Positions 14,315 to 20,586 of a stretch of DNA of 28,949 bases are shown here, one piece after another. Below the pieces are notes generated by a model. The model saw only the letters and a list, made by a program, of their open reading frames with translations. It searched no databases and had not been told where the DNA came from. This DNA comes from Candidatus Fonsibacter lacus (GTDB lineage: Bacteria; Pseudomonadota; Alphaproteobacteria; Pelagibacterales; Pelagibacteraceae): the NCBI GenBank assembly GCA_010021145.1, contig RGRP01000003.1, positions 1 through 28,949 of the forward strand, written 5' to 3'. The translations under genes were made by a program, and so were the position numbers. Numbering within the stretch: the stretch's first letter is position 1; each line of letters starts with the position of its first letter.

Positions 14315-14538
14315 CTTAGAGGGTTTGATTGCAGGCTTTCAAGTTCGTCAGCGATGGCGAGAAATTGGTTGCGGACGTAAACAAAGTCGTCGTTGTGGAC
14401 GCACAGTGCCATCGGTACCACTTGATCCGCAGCAGCTCGCAGAGCGGCGGCAACGGATTGGCGAGTGGCGTTTCCATCGTCAGGTGCTTGATAGGCTGCA
14501 TTTAGTACAGCCCAGGCTTGTGGTGAAAGTTCAGACAT
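14305..14538 (-). CDS. paralog-array protein, S family (LSPxA type)
   Basis: 77 residues. It starts MSELSPQAWAVLNAAYQAP, has AAALRAAADQVVP in the middle and ends with FLAIADELESL. The gene at 15310-15585 repeats the same order of motifs (LSPAAQAILKAAYEA, AAALRAAADQVVP, LLAIAAELK), so they are paralogs. This copy is shorter in the variable middle. The start overlaps the stop of a 31-codon remnant. Function unknown; similar short helical proteins appear in cyanobacterial phages, from memory. Confidence 0.75.
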   Translation of the reverse strand: MSELSPQAWAVLNAAYQAPDDGNATRQSVAAALRAAADQVVPMALCVHNDDFVYVRNQFLAIADELESLQSNPLSNS

Positions 14539-14626
14539 AGAAGTAGAAGCGACTACTCGTTATCGGGGAGTTGTTCAAGGGCGCGGCGGATGGTGTCTGC
14601 GCGGCGGGGGAGAGAGGTTTAGTCAT
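14531..14626 (-). pseudogene. 31-codon chimeric remnant of two array families
   Basis: A 31-codon frame starts MTKPLSPAAQ, the beginning of the S family, then becomes low-quality text. In another frame the same DNA encodes ADTIRRALEQLPDNE and stops at 14553, which is the end of the P family (compare RIRRALEQLDD). So an S-type start was joined out of frame to a P-type end. The ATG overlaps the upstream stop and the TGA overlaps the downstream ATG, so ribosome coupling is preserved although the protein is broken. Confidence 0.6.
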
Positions 14627-14970
14627 CGAAATTGTCGGGTCGATAAGGAGCAGTGAGTTGGCCGTGTTCGTCAACAAAGCCCGCCTCCTGCAGGAACTGT
14701 CTCGCAGCAGCACGATCCCCAGCCAAGGCGCGATCAAGCAGGGTTGGAGCCGTGAGTTCAGTGGCAAGCTCTTCAAGGGTGTTAGTCGTGACTCCGTGCC
14801 AGCACTCGTCACCGTCGCTGTAGTTAGCCCAGGTGACGGCAAGGTGCAGCAGCACATTGGCAATGCCCTCGCGAACGCTTTCGCACAGAAACTGGACCGC
14901 CGTATAGCTCTTCCATCCACTGCTGCACCAGCTCCGGCGGTGGGGTGATGGGATGTTGTTGATTAGTCAT
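14619..14970 (-). pseudogene. array gene with P-family start and apparent +1 frameshift
   Basis: From the ATG at 14970 the frame begins MTNQQHPITPPPELVQQW, the P-family start, then runs into RKRSRGHCQCAAAPCRHLG and stops. A +1 shift near 14912 restores SYTAVQFLCESVREGIANV and then LLHLAVTWANYSDGDECW, ending in APYRPDNFDD at 14619. The second part alone is open from a GTG at 14855 (78 codons). Either the gene is frameshifted or two pieces are translated separately. The start overlaps the upstream P gene by 8 bases. Confidence 0.5.
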
Positions 14971-15313
14971 CGAGTTGCTCCAGTGCGCGGCGGATTCGTT
15001 CCGACCTTTCATCAAACTCTGGCCTCCCTAAAGTGCGGCCAACCAGCCAGTCAAAGTCGGCAAGCGCCTGCTTCTTCAAGCTCGGCGACTTGGGGCGACG
15101 GTCTGCGCGGAGAGCATCAATGGCAGGCTCCAGAATGTCCTTGCTGCGCAGCCACTCACAGCACGCCTCCAGCTCCTGGTCGGCGCCCCACTGTGCGGCT
15201 TCAGTGGCAACGTAATCAAAGTAAGTCTTTGGATCGTCTTGATACTGGTCGGCTTGCTCCCACCATTGCTGCACCAGCTCCGGCGGTGGGGTGATGGGGT
15301 GTTGGTTAGTCAT
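14963..15313 (-). CDS. paralog-array protein, P family (ITPPPEL type)
   Basis: 116 residues. It starts MTNQHPITPPPELVQQWWEQ, has EAAQWGADQELEACCEWL around residues 45-62, a basic RADRRPKSPSLK and ends RIRRALEQLDD. The gene at 16384-16737 matches throughout, so these are recent paralogs. Cysteines in EACCEW are conserved in both. It overlaps the next gene by 8 bases (ATGACTAA) and the previous by 4 bases. Function unknown. Confidence 0.78.
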   Translation of the reverse strand: MTNQHPITPPPELVQQWWEQADQYQDDPKTYFDYVATEAAQWGADQELEACCEWLRSKDILEPAIDALRADRRPKSPSLKKQALADFDWLVGRTLGRPEFDERSERIRRALEQLDD

Positions 15314-15585
15314 TTGTTTTTTAGTTCAGCGGCGATGGCGAGAAGTTCGGCGCGAGTTTTCTGCCGTTGCTCCCATTTGGAATCAGCCATCAATTGATAG
15401 CTTTGGGGCCACGGTTCACTTTCTCCGCAGGGTGGCTCACTTTGCTCCGGCACCACCTGATCCGCAGCAGCTCGCAGGGCGGCGGCGGCATAACTGGTGT
15501 AGAAGTTCGTTTGCCAATTTGGGTTTCGCGTTGCTTCGTAAGCGGCTTTCAAAATCGCCTGCGCGGCAGGGGAGAGGTCAGTCAT
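15310..15585 (-). CDS. paralog-array protein, S family
   Basis: 91 residues: MTDLSPAAQAILKAAYEATR, a Tyr-rich insert (NFYTSY), AAALRAAADQVVP, a variable acidic/Trp part and LLAIAAELKNK. It is the full-length relative of 14305-14538. Overlaps: 4 bases with the upstream gene and 4 bases with the downstream P gene. Helical; no enzymatic motif seen. Confidence 0.78.
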   Translation of the reverse strand: MTDLSPAAQAILKAAYEATRNPNWQTNFYTSYAAAALRAAADQVVPEQSEPPCGESEPWPQSYQLMADSKWEQRQKTRAELLAIAAELKNK

Positions 15586-15863
15586 TCTTCGACCTCATAA
15601 CGCTTGCCAATGGCAGCAGCCCAAGCCACCAGATCACTGGCCCGCACGAGCTGCACTCCATCTTCAGGGCCATCGGCAACGCGCCAGTGGCATGAAGCAG
15701 TGTCCCTGAGGGCGCACTCAATGGAAGCCTTGGCGCCCCAGGTTGCAGCCTTAGCGGCGATATAAAGGGTCTTGTCGCAGTGGGCGGCACCGTTGGTGTC
15801 CCACTCGACTTCCCACTGACGGATGATTTCGGCGGGCGGAGAGATGAGGCGTTGATTAGTCAT
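15582..15863 (-). CDS. array protein with diverged P-family start
   Basis: 93 residues from the ATG at 15863 (MTNQRLISPPAEIIRQWEVEW); the longer open frame upstream is inside another gene. The N-terminus is a variant of the P start (ITPPPELVQQW), and AAKAATWGAKASIECALRD parallels the P segment WGADQELEACCEWL. The second half (EDGVQLVRASDLVAWAAAIGKRYEVEE) is different. Start overlaps the upstream gene by 8 bases, stop overlaps the downstream gene by 4. Confidence 0.72.
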   Translation of the reverse strand: MTNQRLISPPAEIIRQWEVEWDTNGAAHCDKTLYIAAKAATWGAKASIECALRDTASCHWRVADGPEDGVQLVRASDLVAWAAAIGKRYEVEE

Positions 15864-16038
15864 CGTCATCAGGCAGGATTTCGAGGAGAGATGTAATGCA
15901 CTGGCCGGTGATGTTTTCAGCGCCGAGGCAATAGCGCTCGGCTTCGCGCAGGGCCATGCGCAGTCGCTCAACCACCGGCCACGGGTCGCGCAGCTCGGTG
16001 GAGAAGTCATGGAATGGTGCGGGGTGGAAGTCAGTCAT
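15856..16038 (-). CDS. 60-aa array protein
   Basis: 60 residues from the ATG at 16038 (MTDFHPAPFHDFSTELRDPW), then PVVERLRMALREAERYCLG and an acidic end (EILPDDDD). It fits between two coupled genes with overlaps of 4 and 8 bases. Helical, no family recognised. Confidence 0.65.
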   Translation of the reverse strand: MTDFHPAPFHDFSTELRDPWPVVERLRMALREAERYCLGAENITGQCITSLLEILPDDDD

Positions 16039-16391
16039 CGCCCGGCCTCCTGCTCCAGCATGGTTGCTGCAATCAGGTCGCCGTCCTGCTGCTCGCGCAT
16101 CCACGCGGCCACCTCGCGGATAGCGGCGCGGGCTTCTGGAAGCGCGTCCTCCGCGTCGCAGAGGTGCTCGGCCTTAGCGATTGCGCTGGCCACCCGTTCC
16201 ACCAGCGAACTATCTGGTTTTTCCGGATAGTTGGAACTTCTAATTTGGCGATCATTAGGAGTTGGCTTGGCATTGGCCTCCAGTGCCTCGACCCTGGCGC
16301 GGAGTTCCAAGAGGCAGGCAGCAGCGCTGCACTGCTCCACCCACTTCTGCTCTTCCGCCCACTGCTCGGGCGTTGCTTTGTAGTCAGTCAT
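16035..16391 (-). CDS. array protein, TPEQW/coiled-coil type
   Basis: 118 residues from the ATG at 16391 (MTDYKATPEQWAEEQKWVEQ). The sequence continues with a coiled-coil heptad stretch (LLELRARVEALEANAK), a short insert encoded by a palindromic repeat (TPNDRQIRSSN), LVERVASAIAKAEHL and ARAAIREVAAWMREQQ. This type is, from memory, frequent in cyanobacterial phages and hosts with no known function. Overlaps 8 bases upstream and 4 downstream. Confidence 0.75.
   Translation of the reverse strand: MTDYKATPEQWAEEQKWVEQCSAAACLLELRARVEALEANAKPTPNDRQIRSSNYPEKPDSSLVERVASAIAKAEHLCDAEDALPEARAAIREVAAWMREQQDGDLIAATMLEQEAGR
16236..16264. repeat. palindromic repeat, copy 2, inside a coding region
   Basis: ACTTCTAAT (16236-16244) and ATTAGGAGT (16254-16262) form an imperfect inverted repeat. 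CTAATTTG-N6-ATTAGGAGTTG is shared base for base with copy 1 at 14290-14314. On the minus strand it encodes TPNDRQIRSS within the array gene, so it is an in-frame insertion of about 10 codons. Confidence 0.6.
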
Positions 16392-16737
16392 CGAGTTGCT
16401 CCAATGCGCGGCGGATGATGTTTGCTTGGTCTGAGCAAATCCCCTCTGGCGGGGTGTCATCGGCCATTTTGACGGCATCCTCCAGTGCCATTAGCGCCAG
16501 CTCCTTCAAGCTCGGCGGCTTGGGGCGACGGGCAGCGCGGAGTTCATCAGCAAACTCAGGCTCAACCCAGTGCTTGACTTTCAGCCACTCACAGCACGCC
16601 TCCAGCTCCTGATCAGCGCCCCAGCGGGCGGCTTGGGTGGCGATGTACCGTTTATCTGCCATTGGTGCATCAACAGCATCTAGGTTCCACTTGCGTATCA
16701 GCTCAGGCGGTGGGGTGATCGGGTATTCTTGAGTCAT
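16384..16737 (-). CDS. paralog-array protein, P family
   Basis: 117 residues: MTQEYPITPPPELIRKW, AARWGADQELEACCEWL, RAARRPKPPSLKELA and the end IIRRALEQLDD. It is the closest relative of 14963-15313. The variable parts lie at residues 18-35 and 85-105. It is the first full array gene in transcription order, after the ERF operon and two small frames. Confidence 0.78.
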   Translation of the reverse strand: MTQEYPITPPPELIRKWNLDAVDAPMADKRYIATQAARWGADQELEACCEWLKVKHWVEPEFADELRAARRPKPPSLKELALMALEDAVKMADDTPPEGICSDQANIIRRALEQLDD

Positions 16738-16778
16738 TGTTGAACCTCGTAGTGTGTAGAACTAGCAGCTTCAGTCAT
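16734..16778 (-). other. 14-codon coupling mini-frame
   Basis: ATG at 16778 to TGA at 16734 encodes MTEAASSTHYEVQQ. The ATG overlaps the stop of 16771-16980 by 8 bases and the TGA overlaps the next ATG by 4 bases. The ending YEVQQ resembles the end of the array gene at 15582-15863 (RYEVEE). It looks like what remains after internal deletion of an array gene. Confidence 0.45.
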
Positions 16779-16980
16779 CGTTTCTGTTATAGCCAACCGT
16801 TTTGCACTCTTGTAAATCAATGACGGTGACATAGCCTTCTCCGCCCTCGGTTTCCCAAGTGCTCGGATGCGCATTGGCTACAGCTTGAGCGTCTTCAAGT
16901 GTTGCGCAAGTCTTGATTGGGTAAGAAGAAACGCCACACTCGATGCAACCAACTTGATACACCAAATAACGTGCGTTCAT
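16771..16980 (-). CDS. 69-aa small protein after the ERF gene
   Basis: 69 residues. It starts MNARYLVYQVGCIECGVSSY with a C12/C15 pair, has a helix (LEDAQAVANAH) and ends with strands (GYVTVIDLQECKTVGYN). The ATG overlaps the ERF stop by 4 bases. Pattern of a small alpha/beta protein. Function unknown. Confidence 0.7.
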   Translation of the reverse strand: MNARYLVYQVGCIECGVSSYPIKTCATLEDAQAVANAHPSTWETEGGEGYVTVIDLQECKTVGYNRNDD

Positions 16981-17942
16981 TTTTCAATACCAAGCGTCGG
17001 AACAGGAAGACCGCCTTCTGTCGGAACATAAATTGTGCGATTGCCTTTTTCGCTACCTTCTTGCAAACCTACAATATACAAATATTGCAAATATCGCGGA
17101 TTGTCCTTAAGTGAATCGCCGATGATTCGATTAGCTTCTGCAACACCTTTGGCGCGTTCAATTTCAGCATCTGCCTCAAGCGAAGCCGCTTTTGCAAGAT
17201 CGTCAATCGACTTGCTGTTGATCTTGTCGCTGATGGGCTCAGGAATAATTTGTGCGCCCTTGCTGTTCTTGCCTTGATTGAACATCTTGATGTGATCCTT
17301 GCCTACTGCTTTCAGAAGCGCCGTTGCTTTGTTTTCAGGAATTTCCGCGAGGCTCAGGGATTCAGTAATCGTGAGCACGGTTTTGATCCCGTACTGCGTG
17401 ATGCCCAGATCCATCAGCTTGGTTTCAAGCTTTTCGTTGACTGAGGTGGGCGCAAAAGCAACGCTGGCGGGGAGGCCGCCGGGTGTCTCGTCAATGGGCT
17501 TTCGAGCTGCTGCAGGAGCAGAGACAGAAGCAGAAGCTGCCTTGGGTGCTGCAGTGCCTGCATCGCTGCCCAGAACGGCGTCCAGAGCGTCATGCTCAAC
17601 AATCTCCATGGCCGTCACCCAGAGGTAGCGGCGGAGGTAGGTCTGCACAGCGCCCAGGTTCTGAATCTCGTGTGCCCCCTTGAGAGCAGCGCTGGACATG
17701 GGGCTGGAGATCTCGATGCAGTCGTCAGGGTTGCTGCAGTCGGTGATGGTCAGCGTGGCTTCTTCTTTGCCGTAGCTGACAACGCCCGAAATCCCGAGCG
17801 ACACGAAGATTTCTTGAACAGTAGGGAGGAAGTCCCCAAGTTCAAAGTAATTGTACCCAGCAAATTTGTTCTTACCGCTTTTTGAAAGCTTTTTGCCCTG
17901 AAGCGCGATACGCGCCTGCATGAGCTTCTGATGAACGGACAT
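16977..17942 (-). CDS. ERF-family single-strand annealing protein with SPFH-like C-terminal tail
   Basis: 321 residues from the ATG at 17942, preceded by AAGGCGG 3 bases upstream; a start at 17969 would add 9 residues but overlaps the promoter. Residues about 15-125 are an ERF domain (KFAGYNYFELGDFLP, then IQNLGAVQTYLRRYLW and EHDALDA). An Ala/Pro linker covers about 126-168 and a helical piece about 169-222. Residues 249-317 (AKAASLEADAEIERAKGVAE, then NRIIGDSLKDNPRYLQYLYI, TIYVPTEGGLPVP) read like the C-terminal end of prohibitin/band-7 (SPFH) proteins. ERF anneals single strands in phage recombination. The tail is not part of normal ERF proteins. Downstream overlap is 4 bases. Confidence 0.85.
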   Translation of the reverse strand: MSVHQKLMQARIALQGKKLSKSGKNKFAGYNYFELGDFLPTVQEIFVSLGISGVVSYGKEEATLTITDCSNPDDCIEISSPMSSAALKGAHEIQNLGAVQTYLRRYLWVTAMEIVEHDALDAVLGSDAGTAAPKAASASVSAPAAARKPIDETPGGLPASVAFAPTSVNEKLETKLMDLGITQYGIKTVLTITESLSLAEIPENKATALLKAVGKDHIKMFNQGKNSKGAQIIPEPISDKINSKSIDDLAKAASLEADAEIERAKGVAEANRIIGDSLKDNPRYLQYLYIVGLQEGSEKGNRTIYVPTEGGLPVPTLGIEK

Positions 17943-17967
17943 GCCGCCTTGTGTGTTGAACAGATGC

Positions 17968-17997
17968 AAGGTAGCATCAGATTGTACGAGCTGTCAA
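17968..17997 (-). promoter_or_regulatory. sigma-70-like promoter for the ERF/array operon
   Basis: On the minus strand TTGACA (17997-17992) and TACCTT (17973-17968) are 18 bp apart. The predicted start is near 17961, about 20 bases before the ERF ATG at 17942. It sits in the 72-base gap between divergent genes, which also would supply 18015-18308; a plus-strand promoter is less clear. Confidence 0.65.
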
Positions 17998-18014
17998 CCC
18001 CCTTTAGCTGCAAA

Positions 18015-18308
18015 ATGCCGACACGCGCCTCCACTTCCCTCAATCGCATCCTGCGAGTGACCGTGAATTTGCTTTTTGAGAAGGGCGAAAGCGTACAAGC
18101 AATTGCGAATTTAATGCAGGGCTTTGTTGACAGAAGAATGATTCAGGAGTGGCATGAGAAGTATTGCGAGATTAATGGAATTAGCACGGAAGAGAATTCA
18201 TCTTACAAACATCTCACAAGAAAGATTCCTGTTGCGCCTATTGACTTTGAAAAAGTAACGCTTGATGAATTTGAAAAAAGAAAAGAATCGAACTGGGATG
18301 ACTTTTAA
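18015..18308 (+). CDS. lone plus-strand 97-aa protein
   Basis: 97 residues from the ATG at 18015 (MPTRASTSLNRILRVTVNLL); the longer open frame from 17931 crosses the divergent promoter. The middle is helical (FEKGESVQAIANLMQGFVDRRMIQEW) with an aromatic end (KRKESNWDDF). A helix-turn-helix is possible at about residues 12-45 but not convincing. It is the only plus-strand gene among minus-strand operons, which hints at a regulatory role. Confidence 0.6.
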   Translation: MPTRASTSLNRILRVTVNLLFEKGESVQAIANLMQGFVDRRMIQEWHEKYCEINGISTEENSSYKHLTRKIPVAPIDFEKVTLDEFEKRKESNWDDF

Positions 18309-18314
18309 GCTTTC

Positions 18315-18509
18315 TCATTGCGCCCGAGTTTTTTCTTTTTCTTTTTCTCCTTTGCTTTTTCCTCTTTGTCTGCCCCCCGGCTTTACGTATGGATGCTCTT
18401 GAATTTCAAGAAAAGTCTCAATGTATCCTGGGGGCGAGAGATCATCACGCAGCGTAAAGATTGACACCCAGTTCGGCGCGGGGCTGATTTTTGGGTAGCC
18501 GGAGTTCAT
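18315..18509 (-). CDS. small basic protein overlapping the end of the large unknown gene
   Basis: 64 residues: MNSGYPKISPAPNWVSIFTL, then PPGYIETFLEIQEHPYVKPG and a basic repetitive tail (KSKGEKEKEKTRAQ). It overlaps the 507-residue gene by 65 bases in another frame. A later start is possible. The middle looks protein-like, so I think at least the last 45 residues are real. Confidence 0.5.
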   Translation of the reverse strand: MNSGYPKISPAPNWVSIFTLRDDLSPPGYIETFLEIQEHPYVKPGGRQRGKSKGEKEKEKTRAQ

Positions 18510-19968
18510 AGCTATAAAGAATTGAAGGGGCTAGAGCTTTTTGAATCTTATCATTCAATTCGTTTTCAATGTCTGCCTCAATTTTTTCGTTACACATTGC
18601 TACGGCTTGATCAAGCTTTGCGAATAAACAATTCACGTCTTTTCTGTAGTAAAGATTCATCCCAAACATATACTTCGTCTTGTCGTCATCTTTGATGCAG
18701 AAGATTGCGTAGTCTCCTTTTTCAATTCTGTTGTAATAGTAAAAAGCACAGTTGTGCATGATACCCGCCAATTGATGAAGTTCCTTTGTTCCAGTCGCGT
18801 AACAAACTGAGTAGCGATTATCGACAAATCCATCTTGCAGCTTCTTGCAGAACTGGACTGAGGGATTGCTTTCTTTGAAGCAAAAATGAGTAAATGAGTT
18901 TTTTCTTCGTTTTGGTGTTAGCTCGAAAAGTGCATCGTGCAATTCTCTGATGCTATTGTATTCAATTTGCGAAAAATTAAATCCTTCGTTTGCGTTAAGC
19001 TGGTGAATCATTCTAAATGTATCATCGAGAATCATATTGCTGTAAAGAGCTGAGATAATTGCATCAATAGACAGGCGATCGAAAACTTTCATTTGTTTTG
19101 CTTTTAAGTTCTTTGCTCCATACTCTAGATAAAGAGCATCGTAAAATCTGCGCTCTTGTCCAAAACGATCTAAATGCGCCTGTGACATTTTTTCAAGAAA
19201 TTCCTGTGCATGATCTAGCGAGCGATTGATTCTGATGTACTTTGCAAATCGCAGCAACCCTTGCGCCACTTGTGGGTTGTTCTTGATCGCACTAAACAGA
19301 ACACGCTTGCTCTTTTTTCCGTTTGTGCGCAGAATCGTTTTTACAGGATCATCAAGCAGAAACTCTCCTACAGAAATTGTACGCAGCGTTTCGTCTGTAA
19401 ATTCACGAGTGCCCGGATAGCAGAGCTGAGTCATCAGCGAAAATGGGTCGCTGCTCAGATAGCGAGTCGAAACCCCGTGACGCTTCAGGAAATTGCGCAG
19501 GAAGGCGAGCAGGCGACGCTCTTGAGCTAAATAAAGCCCGCGATCAGGGTCTTTGTGCATGGGTTTTTTGCGATTGCCCTCCTGCACCCTGCAAAGCATT
19601 GCCAACTTGCTACGCATGTGATTTGGAGGCGAAGTGCGAACTCCGGTCGGGCGCCCAATCAAGTTGTAAAAAATAAATCTTTTTTCGCCAGATTTCAGTG
19701 TTCTGATTTTAAGTTGATACTTGAAGTGATCGTTGAACTTCGATCCACCTTCGTAGTCCTTTGATCTATAGCGTGATGAAAAAGTTATTGAGTTCTCGTG
19801 TTCAAACGCAAAAAATGTATAGCTTGAAGACGACATTTTTCCTTTTTCTGTCGCTTTCATGCCCTTGCGAAAAGATGCGATCTTCTTGCAGGAAATGTAG
19901 TTTTTCTTTTTCTGAGCAGGAATTTGATCAAGCATTGTCTGTTCTGCGTTGAGAGAGTGAGTGGGCAT
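18445..19968 (-). CDS. large PcfJ-like protein of unknown role
   Basis: 507 residues. The N-terminal 200 residues are basic and mixed. The C-terminal part has the layout of PcfJ-like proteins: NSIRELHDALFELTPKRR, then GTKELHQLAGIMHNCAFYYYN (conserved MHNC with His/Cys) and GDYAIFCIKDDD. PcfJ is known from conjugative plasmid pCF10 and is found in phages, with no defined biochemical function. Other stretches (FLEKMSQAHLDRFGQERRF) are helical. It is followed by an overlapping small gene and preceded by a 24-base gap. Assignment is from pattern only. Confidence 0.6.
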   Translation of the reverse strand: MPTHSLNAEQTMLDQIPAQKKKNYISCKKIASFRKGMKATEKGKMSSSSYTFFAFEHENSITFSSRYRSKDYEGGSKFNDHFKYQLKIRTLKSGEKRFIFYNLIGRPTGVRTSPPNHMRSKLAMLCRVQEGNRKKPMHKDPDRGLYLAQERRLLAFLRNFLKRHGVSTRYLSSDPFSLMTQLCYPGTREFTDETLRTISVGEFLLDDPVKTILRTNGKKSKRVLFSAIKNNPQVAQGLLRFAKYIRINRSLDHAQEFLEKMSQAHLDRFGQERRFYDALYLEYGAKNLKAKQMKVFDRLSIDAIISALYSNMILDDTFRMIHQLNANEGFNFSQIEYNSIRELHDALFELTPKRRKNSFTHFCFKESNPSVQFCKKLQDGFVDNRYSVCYATGTKELHQLAGIMHNCAFYYYNRIEKGDYAIFCIKDDDKTKYMFGMNLYYRKDVNCLFAKLDQAVAMCNEKIEADIENELNDKIQKALAPSILYSYELRLPKNQPRAELGVNLYAA

Positions 19969-19992
19969 TCCGCAAAGTCTTGCACGCTATTG

Positions 19993-20586
19993 CTACTTTG
20001 TCAATACTTGGGCGCATCCTAGACAGACCTCTTCAAAGCTAGAAATCTCAGCAAGCGCATCAATGGCTATTTTTTCTACCTCAAAAATTGCATTCACGTA
20101 TGAAAGATATTTAACGATATATCTTTTATTTGCTGACGCATAAGCCAATAACGCTTCCGCCTGCAGCTTGCACTTTTCAGCAATTAACTTGCAGTTCGAC
20201 AGTTCGTTAATTTTAAATGCCTGTAAATTATCGTTCAACTCGATGAATTCAACGGATGAATCAATCGACTTTTTTCTTTGCAGAAATTCTTTCATGACAC
20301 GCACGCACTGAATTCTGTACGCACGCTTGTCTTCATATTTTAAAAAGCGATAATTGAAATCATCAACGAGAGCAAAGCAGTGGGAGCTTCCTGCAAAGCC
20401 TGATAGCGTTGAACACAATGCAAACGTTTCTGCATTGACTTTTATTTTGTCGCCGATACGCAAATGCTGAGGGGGCGCAAAAGAATCTCCGTCGTAGCAA
20501 AGTATAAATTCATCATTCCACCTGCACTTGTCATCTGTGTTTCTGTGACAGATTGGGCAGGGTGTATTGCGAGATGAATGATTCAT
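19993..20586 (-). CDS. zinc-binding protein, primase-type zinc ribbon candidate
   Basis: 197 residues. Residues 8-31 (TPCPICHRNTDDKCRWNDEF, then ILC) have C10, C13, C21 and C30 in the arrangement of primase-type zinc ribbons, followed by SFAPPQHLRIGDKIKV. The rest is helical (IVKYLSYVNAIFEVEKIAIDAL) with no TOPRIM or polymerase motifs. The ATG overlaps the DnaB helicase stop by 4 bases. This location supports a role in priming, but a catalytic part is missing, so it may be an accessory. Confidence 0.6.
   Translation of the reverse strand: MNHSSRNTPCPICHRNTDDKCRWNDEFILCYDGDSFAPPQHLRIGDKIKVNAETFALCSTLSGFAGSSHCFALVDDFNYRFLKYEDKRAYRIQCVRVMKEFLQRKKSIDSSVEFIELNDNLQAFKINELSNCKLIAEKCKLQAEALLAYASANKRYIVKYLSYVNAIFEVEKIAIDALAEISSFEEVCLGCAQVLTK

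Noticed and set aside
14531..14920. Long minus-strand frame of about 129 codons in the paralog array
   Set aside because: Only its last 31 codons coincide with a coupled frame; the rest is an out-of-frame shadow of the array gene at 14619-14970.
17592..17885. Plus-strand frame opposite the ERF gene
   Set aside because: Antisense to a well-supported domain; codon pattern is a shadow of the real gene.
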